Of a stretch of 64,000 nt of DNA, positions 34,520-43,026 are shown piece by piece. Each line of letters begins with the position of its first letter. Positions within the stretch are counted from its first letter, which is position 1. Both the position numbers and the translations under genes were made by a program. This DNA is from Actinokineospora diospyrosa. Its GTDB lineage: Bacteria > Actinomycetota > Actinomycetes > Mycobacteriales > Pseudonocardiaceae. Below the pieces are notes generated by a model. It did not search any database. It was not told where the DNA came from and saw only the letters and a list, made by a program, of their open reading frames with translations. The stretch spans positions 124,001-188,000 of the forward strand of contig NZ_JAMTCO010000001.1 in assembly GCF_024171925.1 (NCBI RefSeq). Direction: 5' to 3'.

Positions 34520-36625
34520 TCAAGCGGGGACGGAGGCCACCCCGGGGGCCAGGAAGGGCTTGCCGTGGACGCGTTCGGAGACGCCGGTGCGGTCCAGGTA
34601 GGGGGTGATGCCGCCGAGCCAGAAGGGCCAGCCGCCGCCGAGGATCAGGCAGAGGTCGATGTCTTGGGCCTCGGCGACGACGCCTTCGTCGAGCATGATG
34701 CGGATCTCCTCGGCGAGGCCGTCGAGGACGCGCGCCAGGACCTGCTCGGCGGTCAGCGGGTTCGGGCCGAACCGCCACAGGGCGGCCACTTCCGGGTCGA
34801 CCGACTGGTTTCCCGCGCTGTCCCAGGTCCACACCGCCGTCTTGCCCGCCTCGACGAACCGGCGCATGTTCTCGCTCACCCCGAACCGGTCGGGGTAGGC
34901 GCGGTGCATGGTCTCCGCGACGTGCAGGGCGACCGGGGCGCCGACCAGCTGCAGCAGCACCAACGGGCTCATCGGCAGCCCGAGCGGCTCGGTCGCCCGG
35001 TCGGCCACCTCGAACGGCGTGCCCTCGTCGATCGCGGCGACGACCTCGCCCATGAAGCGGGTCAGCAGCCGGTTGACCACGAACGCGGGCGCGTCCTTCA
35101 CCAGCACCGAGGACTTGCGCAGCGCCTTGCCGACCGCGAACGCCGTCGCCAGGGTCGCCTCGTCGGTGCGGTCGGCGCGGATGATCTCCAGCAGCGGCAT
35201 CACCGCGACCGGGTTGAAGAAGTGGAACCCGACCACCCGCTCGGGGTGCGCCAGCCCGGCCGCCATCTCGGTGATCGACAGCGACGAGGTGTTGGTCGCC
35301 AGCACGCACTCCGCGCTGACGTGCGCCTCCACCTCGGCGAACACCCGTTGCTTGACACCGAGTTCCTCGAACACGGCCTCGATGACGAAGTCCGCGTCGG
35401 CGAAGGCCGCCTTGTCCAGCGAGCCGGAGACCAGTGCCTTCAACCGGTTCACGCCGTCGGGCGACAGCCTGCCCTTGGCGCCCAGCTTGTCGATCTCGTC
35501 GTGCACGTACCCGACGCCCTTGTCCACACGGGACTGGTCGATGTCGGTCAGCACCACGGGGACCTTGAGCTGGCGCGCGAACAGCAGTGCCATCTGGCTC
35601 GCCATCAACCCGGCGCCGACGATCCCGACCTTGGTCACCGGCCGGGCCAGCGACTTGTCCGGCGCGCCCGCGGGTCGCCGGGCCCGCTTCTGCACCAGGT
35701 TGAACGAGTACAGGCCCGCCCGCAGCGCGTCGCTCATCAACACATCGGCCAGCGCCTCGGTCTCGGCGGCGTACCCCGCGTCGAGATCGTTGGCGCGCGC
35801 CAACTCCAGCAGTTCCAGCGCCTTCAACGCGCCCGGCGATGCGCCCTTGGTCCGGCCGTGCACGATGCCCTTGGCGCGCTCGACAGCGGCGTCCCAACCC
35901 GCGCCCCGGTCGATCTCCTTGCGTGGCACGGAAACCCGGCCGTTAACCACATCGGACACCCAGGCGAGCGACTGCTCGATGAAGTCGGCAGAACCGAGCA
36001 ACGCGTCGGTGATGCCCAGGTCCGCGGCCTGCTTCGGCTTGAGCATCCGGTTCTGGCTCAACGCGTTCTCGAAGATCACCGTCACCGCGGCGTCCGGGCC
36101 GATCAGGTTCGGCAACAGCTGCGTGCCACCCCACCCGGGGAAGAGCCCGAGGAACACCTCCGGCAGCGCGATCGCCGCCGTGTTGTCCGAGAGCGTCCGG
36201 TAGTGGCACGACAGCGCCAACTCCAGGCCGCCGCCCATCACCGCGCCGTTGACGAAGGCGAAGGTCGGCACCGAGGACTCGGTGAACCGGCGGAACACCT
36301 CGTGCCCGGTCCGCGCGATGTCCAAAGCGGACTCGCGAGTCGCCACCTGCTCCACACCGGACAGGTCGGCGCCGACGGCGAAGATGAAGGGCTTGCCGGT
36401 CACCGCGATCGCGGCCGGATCGGCCGCCACGGCCTCGTCGAACGCCGCGTTCAGGCCCACCAGGCCCTGCGGGCCGAAGGTGGACGGGCGGGTGTGGTCC
36501 AGCCCGTTGTCGATCGTGATCAGCGCGACTGGCTTGCTCAGCCCGGCCACCCGCACCAGCCTGGTCACCGCCTTGGTCACGACCTCGTCGGGGTAGGCCC
36601 GCTCGGCCTGCTGCCGTGTCAGCAT
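34520..36625 (-). CDS. fadB: Fatty acid oxidation multifunctional protein (enoyl-CoA hydratase/3-hydroxyacyl-CoA dehydrogenase)
   Basis: A 701-residue fused enzyme of beta-oxidation. The N-terminal crotonase domain (FAFVNGAVMGGGLELALSCH; EVFLGLFPGWGGTQLLPN, with catalytic Glu residues) hydrates enoyl-CoA. The second domain (VGIVGAGLMASQMALLFAR at about residue 330, NAD-binding; IEAVFEELGVKQ; ATNTSSLSITEMA; GFHFFNPV) oxidises 3-hydroxyacyl-CoA; the C-terminal domain (DAPAFVVNRLLTRFMGE) completes it. ATG 36625 shares one base with the thiolase TGA; a GTG one codon earlier is possible. It works with FadA. Confidence 0.93.
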   Translation of the reverse strand: MLTRQQAERAYPDEVVTKAVTRLVRVAGLSKPVALITIDNGLDHTRPSTFGPQGLVGLNAAFDEAVAADPAAIAVTGKPFIFAVGADLSGVEQVATRESALDIARTGHEVFRRFTESSVPTFAFVNGAVMGGGLELALSCHYRTLSDNTAAIALPEVFLGLFPGWGGTQLLPNLIGPDAAVTVIFENALSQNRMLKPKQAADLGITDALLGSADFIEQSLAWVSDVVNGRVSVPRKEIDRGAGWDAAVERAKGIVHGRTKGASPGALKALELLELARANDLDAGYAAETEALADVLMSDALRAGLYSFNLVQKRARRPAGAPDKSLARPVTKVGIVGAGLMASQMALLFARQLKVPVVLTDIDQSRVDKGVGYVHDEIDKLGAKGRLSPDGVNRLKALVSGSLDKAAFADADFVIEAVFEELGVKQRVFAEVEAHVSAECVLATNTSSLSITEMAAGLAHPERVVGFHFFNPVAVMPLLEIIRADRTDEATLATAFAVGKALRKSSVLVKDAPAFVVNRLLTRFMGEVVAAIDEGTPFEVADRATEPLGLPMSPLVLLQLVGAPVALHVAETMHRAYPDRFGVSENMRRFVEAGKTAVWTWDSAGNQSVDPEVAALWRFGPNPLTAEQVLARVLDGLAEEIRIMLDEGVVAEAQDIDLCLILGGGWPFWLGGITPYLDRTGVSERVHGKPFLAPGVASVPA

Positions 36626-37848
36626 CACTTGCCCCCGTCCCAGTTCGGGTTCTCCCAGATGACCGTTCCGCCCATGCCGATCCCGATGCACATCGAGGTC
36701 AGCCCGTAGCGCACGTCCGGGCGCTCGGCGAACTGCCGCGACAGCTGCGTCATCAGCCGCACCCCGGAGGAGGCCAGCGGGTGGCCGCACGCGATCGCGC
36801 CGCCCCACTGGTTCACCCGCGGATCGTCGTCGGCGAGTCCGAAGTGGTCCAGGAACGCCAGCACCTGCACGGCGAACGCCTCGTTCAGCTCGAACAGCCC
36901 GATGTCGGAAATGGACAGACCGAACCGGGCGAGCGCCTTCTCCGTCGCGGGGACCGGACCGACCCCCATGACCTCCGGCTCGACGCCGACGAACGCGTAC
37001 CCGACGAGCCGCATCCCGATCGGCAGCCCCAGCTCCCGCGCGGTCGTCTCGGCCGCCAGCAGGCACCCCGTCGCGCCGTCGTTCAGCCCGGCCGCGTTGC
37101 CCGCGGTGACCCGGCCGTGCGGGCGGAACGGGGTTTTCAGGCCCGCCAACGTCTCCACCGTCGTCCCCGGCCGCGGCGGTTCGTCCTCCGTGGCCAGTCC
37201 CCAGCCCAGCTCGGCCGAGCGCGTCGCCACCGGGACCAGCTCCGGACCGATCTTGCCCGCCTTCACCGCGTCGGCGAACTTCTCCTGGCTGCGCGCGGCG
37301 TAGGCGTCGCAGCGCGCCTTGGTCAGGTGCGGGTACCGGTCGTGCACGTTCTCCGCGGTCTGCCCCATCACCAGCGCGGTCGGGTCGACGAGCTTGTCGG
37401 CCACGATCCGCGGGTTGGGGTCGACGCCCTCGCCCATCGGGTGCCGGCCCATGTGCTCGACCCCGCCCGCGATGACCACGTCGTAGGCGCCGAACGCGAT
37501 GCCGCTCGCGGTCGTGGTCACCGCGGTCATCGCGCCCGCGCACATCCGGTCGATGGCGAACCCGGGCACCGACTTCGGCAGCCCGGACAGCAGCGCCGCG
37601 GTGCGCCCGATGGTCAGGCCCTGGTCGCCGATCTGCGTGGTCGCCGCGATCGCCACCTCGTCCACCCGCTCCGGCGGCAGCTGCGGGTGGCGCCGCAGCA
37701 GCTCGCGGATGACCTTCACGACCAGGTCGTCCGCGCGCGTCTCGGCGTAGATGCCCTTCGGCCCCGCCTTGCCGAACGGCGTCCGCACACCGTCGACGAA
37801 GACGACGTCGCGGCTGGCGCGCGCGGCGGGGGCAGCGGGTGCGGCCAC
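36625..37848 (-). CDS. fadA: Acetyl-CoA acyltransferase (thiolase)
   Basis: A 407-residue thiolase that cleaves 3-ketoacyl-CoA to acetyl-CoA in the last beta-oxidation step. The acyl-accepting Cys lies in IDRMCAGAMTAV (about residue 99), the GLNDGATGC motif at ~260, NEAFAVQVLAF with the His-adjacent loop, and the second catalytic Cys/His in GGAIACGHPLASSGVR. GTG 37848 follows a GAGGAGCACCC site and starts AAPAAPAARASRDVVFVDG. It is coupled to fadB by overlap and divergent in no sense from TetR (same strand, 75-base gap), which may control it. Confidence 0.93.
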   Translation of the reverse strand: MAAPAAPAARASRDVVFVDGVRTPFGKAGPKGIYAETRADDLVVKVIRELLRRHPQLPPERVDEVAIAATTQIGDQGLTIGRTAALLSGLPKSVPGFAIDRMCAGAMTAVTTTASGIAFGAYDVVIAGGVEHMGRHPMGEGVDPNPRIVADKLVDPTALVMGQTAENVHDRYPHLTKARCDAYAARSQEKFADAVKAGKIGPELVPVATRSAELGWGLATEDEPPRPGTTVETLAGLKTPFRPHGRVTAGNAAGLNDGATGCLLAAETTARELGLPIGMRLVGYAFVGVEPEVMGVGPVPATEKALARFGLSISDIGLFELNEAFAVQVLAFLDHFGLADDDPRVNQWGGAIACGHPLASSGVRLMTQLSRQFAERPDVRYGLTSMCIGIGMGGTVIWENPNWDGGK

Positions 37849-37923
37849 GGGTGCTCCTCGGGTCGAGTCCGGGCTACCGGCCGGTAACCCCGGTCCACTC
37901 TAGCGCTTGTTACTGATGGGTAA

Positions 37924-38589
37924 TCAGGCGACGCCGACGAACTCGGCCATCCGGTCCACCGCGTACCCGAAGAATTCATCCGCCGGGTCCGCGCTGCCCA
38001 CGAGCTGGCCGAACAGCTCGAAGCTGACCATCCCGAACAGCTGGGTCCAGGCAATCATGACCCGGGCCATGGCGCCCGTCGGCAGTTCGACCGCGACCGC
38101 GCCGAGGACGCCGTTGAGCTGCTCCCGGAGGTTCTCGGGCAGCCCGCTGTCCGGCGCGCCCGCCGCGTGCGCGATCCCGAGCAGGACGGTCGGCGCCCGC
38201 ACGGCGGGGGCGACGGTGGTCTGCGGGGCCTGGTAGCCGGGGACGGGGGAGCCGTAGATCAGGGCGTACTCGTGCCGGTGCGCCAGCGCCCAGGTGCGGA
38301 CCGCGGTGCACGCGTTGCGCCAGCGCTCGGCGGGGGTCGCGCCCTGGTCGGCCCGCTCGACGGCCTCGCCGAGCGCGTTGTACGCGTCGATGATCAACGC
38401 CGTCAGCAGGTCGTCGCGGCTGGGGAAGTACCGGTAGAGGGCCGAGGACACCATGCCGAGGGCTCGTGCCACCGCTCGCAGGGACAGTTGGTGCGCCCCT
38501 TCGGTGGCCAACTCCCGCCGCGCCGCGTCCTTGATCTCCTGGGTCAGTTCGTGCCTGGCCTTGTCGCGTGCGGTTCGACCTGCGCTCAT
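37924..38589 (-). CDS. TetR/AcrR family transcriptional regulator
   Basis: A 221-residue repressor. The N-terminal helix-turn-helix (IKDAARRELATEGAHQLSLR, ALGMVSSALYRYFPSRDDLL) is at residues ~20-65; the C-terminal ligand domain fits the TetR_C group seen near fatty-acid genes (AERWRNACTAVRTWALAH). ATG 38589 starts SAGRTARDKARHELTQ; ten upstream codons are dropped. It is divergent from the oxidoreductase gene at 38757 across six operator-like palindromes, so it probably controls that gene and itself. It could also regulate fadBA downstream. Confidence 0.88.
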   Translation of the reverse strand: MSAGRTARDKARHELTQEIKDAARRELATEGAHQLSLRAVARALGMVSSALYRYFPSRDDLLTALIIDAYNALGEAVERADQGATPAERWRNACTAVRTWALAHRHEYALIYGSPVPGYQAPQTTVAPAVRAPTVLLGIAHAAGAPDSGLPENLREQLNGVLGAVAVELPTGAMARVMIAWTQLFGMVSFELFGQLVGSADPADEFFGYAVDRMAEFVGVA

Positions 38590-38611
38590 GCCGGGCGATT
38601 CTACCAGCGGA

Positions 38612-38736
38612 AAGAGCACTGCACAAATTCGAGAGCACTGCTCTCTTTAGAGAGCGCCGCTCTTGACCGAGAGCACTGCTCTCCGGTTCACTGGTGCCAG
38701 CAGAGAGCATCGCTCACAAACGAGAGCACTGCTCTC
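38612..38736. promoter_or_regulatory. Array of six operator-like palindromes, 19-bp period
   Basis: The 15-bp palindrome GAGAGCACTGCTCTC occurs perfectly at 38631-38645, 38669-38683 and 38722-38736, with diverged copies at 38612-38626 (11/15), 38650-38664 (12/15; the central changes are symmetrical, keeping the palindrome) and 38703-38717 (12/15). Centres are spaced 19, 19, 19, 34 and 19 bp. The array fills the gap between TetR and the oxidoreductase gene and is the probable TetR operator set. Confidence 0.85.
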
Positions 38737-38756
38737 GCCATCCGGAGGGACCCACC

Positions 38757-39305
38757 ATGACCAGCGCCAACCAGCCGCTCAACACCGCCGGAGCGCACAC
38801 AGCCCCAGCGCCACCCACCGAAGGCGGGGTCAACCCAGGCGCGCCCACCGCAGGCGGGGCTCGCTACCAGCGGCCCGGCCGCTTGGTGCGCGTTCTGCGG
38901 TTCGACGCCATCGTCGCGTTCCTGGTGCGTCGCGGGGTCGACGTGTGGGGTGCGCGGGTCCTGTCCGTCCGCGGGCGCAAGAGCGGTGAGCCGCGCACGA
39001 CCCCCGTCAACCTGCTCACCGTCGACGGCGTCCAGTACCTGGTCGCCCCGCGCGGGCACACCCAGTGGGTCCGCAACTTGCGCGCCGCGGGGGAGGGCGA
39101 GCTGGGCGTCGGCAAGCGCGTCCAGCGCTTCACCGCCCACGAGCTGCCCGACGAGGCCAAGCCCGCGGTCCTGCGCGCCTACCTCAAGCGCTGGTCCTTC
39201 GAGGTCGGCGCCTTCTTCACCGGCGTCAACGCCCGCTCAACCGACGAGGAACTCCGGGCCGTGGGCCCCGACCACCCCGTCTTCCGCGTGTCCACCCAGG
39301 ACTGA
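38757..39305 (+). CDS. Deazaflavin-dependent nitroreductase/quinone reductase family protein (DUF385)
   Basis: A 182-residue F420-dependent oxidoreductase-type protein of the Ddn/DUF385 fold. After a ~35-residue Pro/Ala/Gly-rich N-terminus the family core is seen: WGARVLSVRGRKSGEPRTTP, TVDGVQYLVAPRGHTQWVRN, ARSTDEELRAVGPDHPVFRV. ATG 38757 has a GGAGGGA site. It faces TetR across the operator array, so it is likely induced when TetR is released by a ligand. Detoxification of a quinone or similar small molecule is a fair guess; binding of F420 is inferred from the family. Confidence 0.85.
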   Translation: MTSANQPLNTAGAHTAPAPPTEGGVNPGAPTAGGARYQRPGRLVRVLRFDAIVAFLVRRGVDVWGARVLSVRGRKSGEPRTTPVNLLTVDGVQYLVAPRGHTQWVRNLRAAGEGELGVGKRVQRFTAHELPDEAKPAVLRAYLKRWSFEVGAFFTGVNARSTDEELRAVGPDHPVFRVSTQD

Positions 39306-39352
39306 CCGGACCGGCTTACCCGGGTCATCAACCGAGGTGCCGGTCCCGCCGA

Positions 39353-40597
39353 CTACCCGGCCGTTGCTATCAGCGCCGTGCACAGCGCGTCGAGGGTCAG
39401 GCCGATCTGCCATTCCCGCGCGCCCCCGGCCCGCAGTGTCGCCGCGACCGACTCGCTGTCCACATCGGCGGGTGGTTGCCAGCAGGTGCGCCGGACCAGG
39501 TCTGGCTGCAGGAGGTTCTCCACCGGTACCCGGTGCGCCTCGGCGATCTTGCTCAACGCCGAGCGGGCCGCGCTGAGCCGGGCGGCTGCTTCGGGGTCCT
39601 TGTCGGCCCAGCGGTTGGCCGGGGGTGGGCCCTCGGCGGGCGGGGCCGGGTCCGGGAGGTCGGCCTTCTGCAGCGCCGCGGCGGCGCGCAGGGCGCGCAT
39701 CCAGGTGCTCGACAGCCGTCGTTGTGCCCGGCCCTTGAACACCGGTAGCTGCAGCAGCGCCTGCTCGTCCTGCGGGTTCACCGACGCGGCCTGGATGATC
39801 GCGCTGTCCGGCAGCACCCGGCCCGGGGCGATGTCGCGCTCCCTGGCCATCGAGTCGCGGGCTTCCCACAGCGCCCGGATCGCGGCCAGCCCGCGCGGCG
39901 TGCGGACGCTGTGGATGCCGGACGTGCGGCGCCACGGCTCTTTGCGCGGTGGCGCGGGCTCGGCGGTGCGCAGCGCCTCGAACTCCTCGAGGGCCCACTC
40001 CAGCTTGCCCTGCTCGCGCAGCTCGGCTTCTAGTGCGTCCCGCAGCTGGATCAGCAGCTCGACGTCGAGCGCGGCGTAGTTCAGCCAGTCGACCGGCAGT
40101 GGGCGGCGGGACCAGTCGGCCGCGCCGTGGCCCTTCTCCAGGCGGTAGCCCAGCAGCAGCTCCACCAGCGTGCCCAGGGCGACCCGTTCGAAGCCCGCGA
40201 GCCGACCGGCGAGTTCGGTGTCGAACAACCGGGTGGGGCGCAGGCCGAGGTCGGCGAGGCAGGGCAGGTCCTGGGAGGCGGCGTGCAGCACCCACTCGTC
40301 GGTGTCCAGGGCGGCCACGAGGGCGTCCACCCGGTCGTCCACGGCGACGGGGTCGATGAGGAACGTCCCGGCCCCCTCCCGGCGGACCTGGACCAGGTAG
40401 GCGCGCTGGGAGTAGCGGTAACCGGAGGCGCGCTCGGTGTCGACCGCGATGGGTCCGCGACCGGCGGCTATCCGGTCGGCTGCCCGCTCGAGCGCGGCCA
40501 GGTCCACCACGACATCGGGGGTGCCCGCCGCGGGCTCGGTGAGCAGGACCGGAGCAGGCGGTTCGACAGCGCTGGGTCCTGAGCCGGGGGTCGTCAC
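39353..40597 (-). CDS. Ribonuclease D-like 3'-5' exonuclease with HRDC domain
   Basis: A 414-residue DEDD-type nuclease. Metal-binding acids appear in AVDTERASGYRY (D and E, about residue 48), LHAASQDLPCLADLG (Asp, about 110) and the fourth in LNYAALDVELLIQLRD (YxxxD, about 178). The HRDC domain lies in the C-terminal half (PRGLAAIRALWEARDSMARE), and the ending carries LTLDALCTALI. It corresponds to Rv2681 and resumes the conserved gene order after the insert. GTG 40597 is the start. Expected substrate is structured RNA; tRNA maturation in E. coli RNase D. Confidence 0.9.
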   Translation of the reverse strand: MTTPGSGPSAVEPPAPVLLTEPAAGTPDVVVDLAALERAADRIAAGRGPIAVDTERASGYRYSQRAYLVQVRREGAGTFLIDPVAVDDRVDALVAALDTDEWVLHAASQDLPCLADLGLRPTRLFDTELAGRLAGFERVALGTLVELLLGYRLEKGHGAADWSRRPLPVDWLNYAALDVELLIQLRDALEAELREQGKLEWALEEFEALRTAEPAPPRKEPWRRTSGIHSVRTPRGLAAIRALWEARDSMARERDIAPGRVLPDSAIIQAASVNPQDEQALLQLPVFKGRAQRRLSSTWMRALRAAAALQKADLPDPAPPAEGPPPANRWADKDPEAAARLSAARSALSKIAEAHRVPVENLLQPDLVRRTCWQPPADVDSESVAATLRAGGAREWQIGLTLDALCTALIATAG

Positions 40598-40643
40598 GGC
40601 CGATGACCCTACGGCACGACCGGTGACAATCGTCGGAGATCAG

Positions 40644-40691
40644 CAGCAGTCGTGTGGCTGGGCCATGCCCAGCCCAGCCACACGACTGCTG
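40644..40691 (-). terminator. Terminator of the LuxR-type regulator gene
   Basis: A 20-bp perfect stem (40644-40663 with 40672-40691), 8-base loop, 4 bases downstream of the minus-strand stop at 40696 and 46 bases before the RNase D start. It is the longest perfect stem in the window. Confidence 0.85.
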
Positions 40692-40695
40692 TTGT

Positions 40696-41412
40696 CTACC
40701 TGATGACGCCCGCGCGCATGGCGAGAGCGACCATCTGTGCCCGGTCGCCGGTGCCCAACTTGCGGCCGATCCGCGAGAGGTGAGACTTCACCGTCAGCGC
40801 CGAGAGGTTCAGCGCCTCGCCGATCTCCTTGTTGGACTGGCCGTCGGCGACCAGTTGCAGCACCTCGACCTCGCGCGCCGACAGCTCGCGCGGGGTGTTG
40901 TCGGTGCCGGGGACCCTGGTGCCGGTGGCGAGGACCGGGGCGACACTCGGGTCGGCGTAAACGCCACCCTCGAGCACCCTGCGGACCCCGTCGGTCACCA
41001 CGACCGGCGATGCGGACTTCAGCAGGTAGGCCTGTGCGCCCGCCTGGAAGGCCGATCGAACGGCGTACGGGTCGTCGGACGAGGCGAGCACGACGATGCG
41101 CGGCCAACCGTGGCTGCGCAGTTCCGTGACCAGCTCGATCCCGCTACCGTCAGGGAGACCCAAGTCGAGGATCGCCAGATCGCAGGGCCCAGTGGCCTGC
41201 GCTCGCGCCCTCGCCTCGGCCACCGTGGCGGCCTCGTGCACTGTGCCCGCGCCCATCTGTGTGAGCCGAGCCGCTATCGCCTCCCTCAACAGTGGGTGGT
41301 CGTCAACCACCAGCACTGAGAACAGCTCCTCCCGCGGGTGCGGGACCATGTTCGCCGGCAAGGCACCGGCTGGCGTGGTTCGAACGGCCTGACCTAAGCC
41401 GACGGCAGCCAC
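40696..41412 (-). CDS. LuxR/NarL-type response regulator
   Basis: A 238-residue regulator. Receiver domain: LVVDDHPLLREAI with phospho-acceptor Asp83 in LAILDLGLPDG and a conserved Lys in QAYLLKSASP; the C-terminal LuxR helix-turn-helix is LSAREVEVLQLVADGQSNKE to LTVKSHLSRIGRKLG (about 176-216). No histidine kinase lies nearby, so it is an orphan regulator. GTG 41412 is the frame start; an inner ATG at 41349 (MVPHPREELF) is an alternative. The region upstream has an ACTTTCG/CGAAAGT inverted repeat near 41460-41495 in the gap to the dipeptidase. Confidence 0.88.
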   Translation of the reverse strand: MAAVGLGQAVRTTPAGALPANMVPHPREELFSVLVVDDHPLLREAIAARLTQMGAGTVHEAATVAEARARAQATGPCDLAILDLGLPDGSGIELVTELRSHGWPRIVVLASSDDPYAVRSAFQAGAQAYLLKSASPVVVTDGVRRVLEGGVYADPSVAPVLATGTRVPGTDNTPRELSAREVEVLQLVADGQSNKEIGEALNLSALTVKSHLSRIGRKLGTGDRAQMVALAMRAGVIR

Positions 41413-41654
41413 GTCACTACCTCCCTGGAGTCGGTCGTTGCCCCCCGACCGGCACTGGGACTTTCGACCAAACAGCCGCGCCGCCGTTGGACCGAAAGTG
41501 GTGTCGACGAAGGCAGCCTAGCCGCCCAAGCGGGTTAGCGGGACGATCAATCGGGTAAGTATCCGATCGGGTTGTGACTGAGGGGCGCTGATGTCACACG
41601 ATTGGGTGAGTCCCCGAACGGTGACGTAACGGGCAGGCCCCGCTACGCGATGAA

Positions 41655-42821
41655 ATGGAGTCACGGGTAGTGCACAACCCCTCAGTTGACCGGGCCCGAG
41701 CGCTGCTCTCGAGGACCCCGCTCGTCGACGGCCACAACGATCTCCCGTGGGCTCTGCGTGACCGCCATGGGAGCGTTCCCGCCGTCACCGCCGCCCTCAG
41801 CGACCTCGCCAACACCCTGCCCGGCCTGCACACCGACCTCCCCCGGCTGCGCGCGGGCGGGGTCGGCGCCCAGTTCTGGTCGGTGTGGGTGCCCTGCTCG
41901 CTCGCCGAGCACGAGGCGGTCACGGTAACCGTCGAACAGGTCGAACTGGTACACCGGCTGATCGCCGCCTACCCGGCCGACCTGGCCCTGGCCACCACCG
42001 CTGACCAGGTCGAAGCCGCCTTCGCCTCGGGCAGGATCGCCTCGCTGATCGGCGCGGAGGGCGGCCACAGCATCGCGAGCTCGCTCGGTGCCCTCGGCGC
42101 CCTGCACCGCCTCGGCGTCCGCTACATGACGCTCACGCACAACGACAACACACCGTGGGCGGACTCCGCGACCGACGAGCCCGGGGTGGGCGGGTTGTCC
42201 GATTTCGGCCGCGAGGTGGTCGCCGAGATGAACCGGCTCGGCATGCTCGTGGACCTCTCGCACGTGGCGGACACGACCATGCGCGACGCCCTGGCGGTCA
42301 CCACCGCGCCGGTCATCTTCAGCCACTCCTCGTGCCGCGCGGTGGCCGAGCACCCGCGCAACGTGCCCGATGACGTGCTCGAACGGATCCCGGGCAACGG
42401 CGGCGTGGTCATGGTGACCTTCGTGCCCCGGTTCGTCTCACCGGCCATCGCCGCCTGGGACGACCGGATGGCCGAGGCGATGGCCGCGCAGGGGTTGAAG
42501 CACTCCGACCTCGCCGTCCGCGAGCGCTTCCACGAGACCTGGGAGGGGCGCCACGAGCAGCCGCAGGCGACCCTCGAGGACGTCGTGGCGCACTTGGAGC
42601 ACGCGCGCGAGGTCGTCGGCATCGAGCACATCGGCATCGGCGGCGACTACGACGGCTGCCCGGAGATGCCGACCGGGCTCACCGACGTCGGCGGGTACCC
42701 GAGGCTCCTCGGCGCCCTGCTCGACCGCGGCTGGAGCGAGGACGACTGCGCGAAGGTTGCAGGGCGTAACGTCCTACGGGTCCTGCGTTGCGCCGAAGAG
42801 GTGGCGCGGACCGTCGGATAA
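41655..42821 (+). CDS. Membrane dipeptidase (renal dipeptidase family, M19)
   Basis: A 388-residue zinc dipeptidase. Zinc ligands are expected at HxD of [13 protein letters not shown] (His27, Asp29), Glu in LIGAEGGHS, His in [14 protein letters not shown], and His in [30 protein letters not shown] closes the site. The family hydrolyses dipeptides, including D-amino acid-containing ones. No signal peptide is seen, so it is cytoplasmic here. ATG 41655 is the start; GTG 41670 ([13 protein letters not shown]) is possible because the ATGGAGT at 41655 could itself serve as ribosome site. Confidence 0.9.
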   Translation: MESRVVHNPSVDRARALLSRTPLVDGHNDLPWALRDRHGSVPAVTAALSDLANTLPGLHTDLPRLRAGGVGAQFWSVWVPCSLAEHEAVTVTVEQVELVHRLIAAYPADLALATTADQVEAAFASGRIASLIGAEGGHSIASSLGALGALHRLGVRYMTLTHNDNTPWADSATDEPGVGGLSDFGREVVAEMNRLGMLVDLSHVADTTMRDALAVTTAPVIFSHSSCRAVAEHPRNVPDDVLERIPGNGGVVMVTFVPRFVSPAIAAWDDRMAEAMAAQGLKHSDLAVRERFHETWEGRHEQPQATLEDVVAHLEHAREVVGIEHIGIGGDYDGCPEMPTGLTDVGGYPRLLGALLDRGWSEDDCAKVAGRNVLRVLRCAEEVARTVG

Positions 42822-43026
42822 CTGGCAAAAGGTAATTTGCCTTGAGCGTCCGGTAATCGGACAGCGCGCTGGAATCGGCCAATTCCCGTCGTGGCCCCAT
42901 CGGCGCAACGGGGTTGCGCTGTCTCCCAACTGGCAACCGGTAACGCATTTCGACGTATCCATCCCTGGCTAGCGTCACGCACGTCGCCCCCGCGCGTGCG
43001 TGGGCGCGCTTCGGGAGGAGACGAGC

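Noticed and set aside
34565-36709. 714-codon open frame on the plus strand over fadB
   Set aside because: Antisense shadow of a gene with full beta-oxidation motifs; no ribosome site and no domain.
38612-38736. CRISPR or transposon ends
   Set aside because: The 15-bp palindromes are too short and too regular and sit between TetR and its divergent neighbour, which fits operators.
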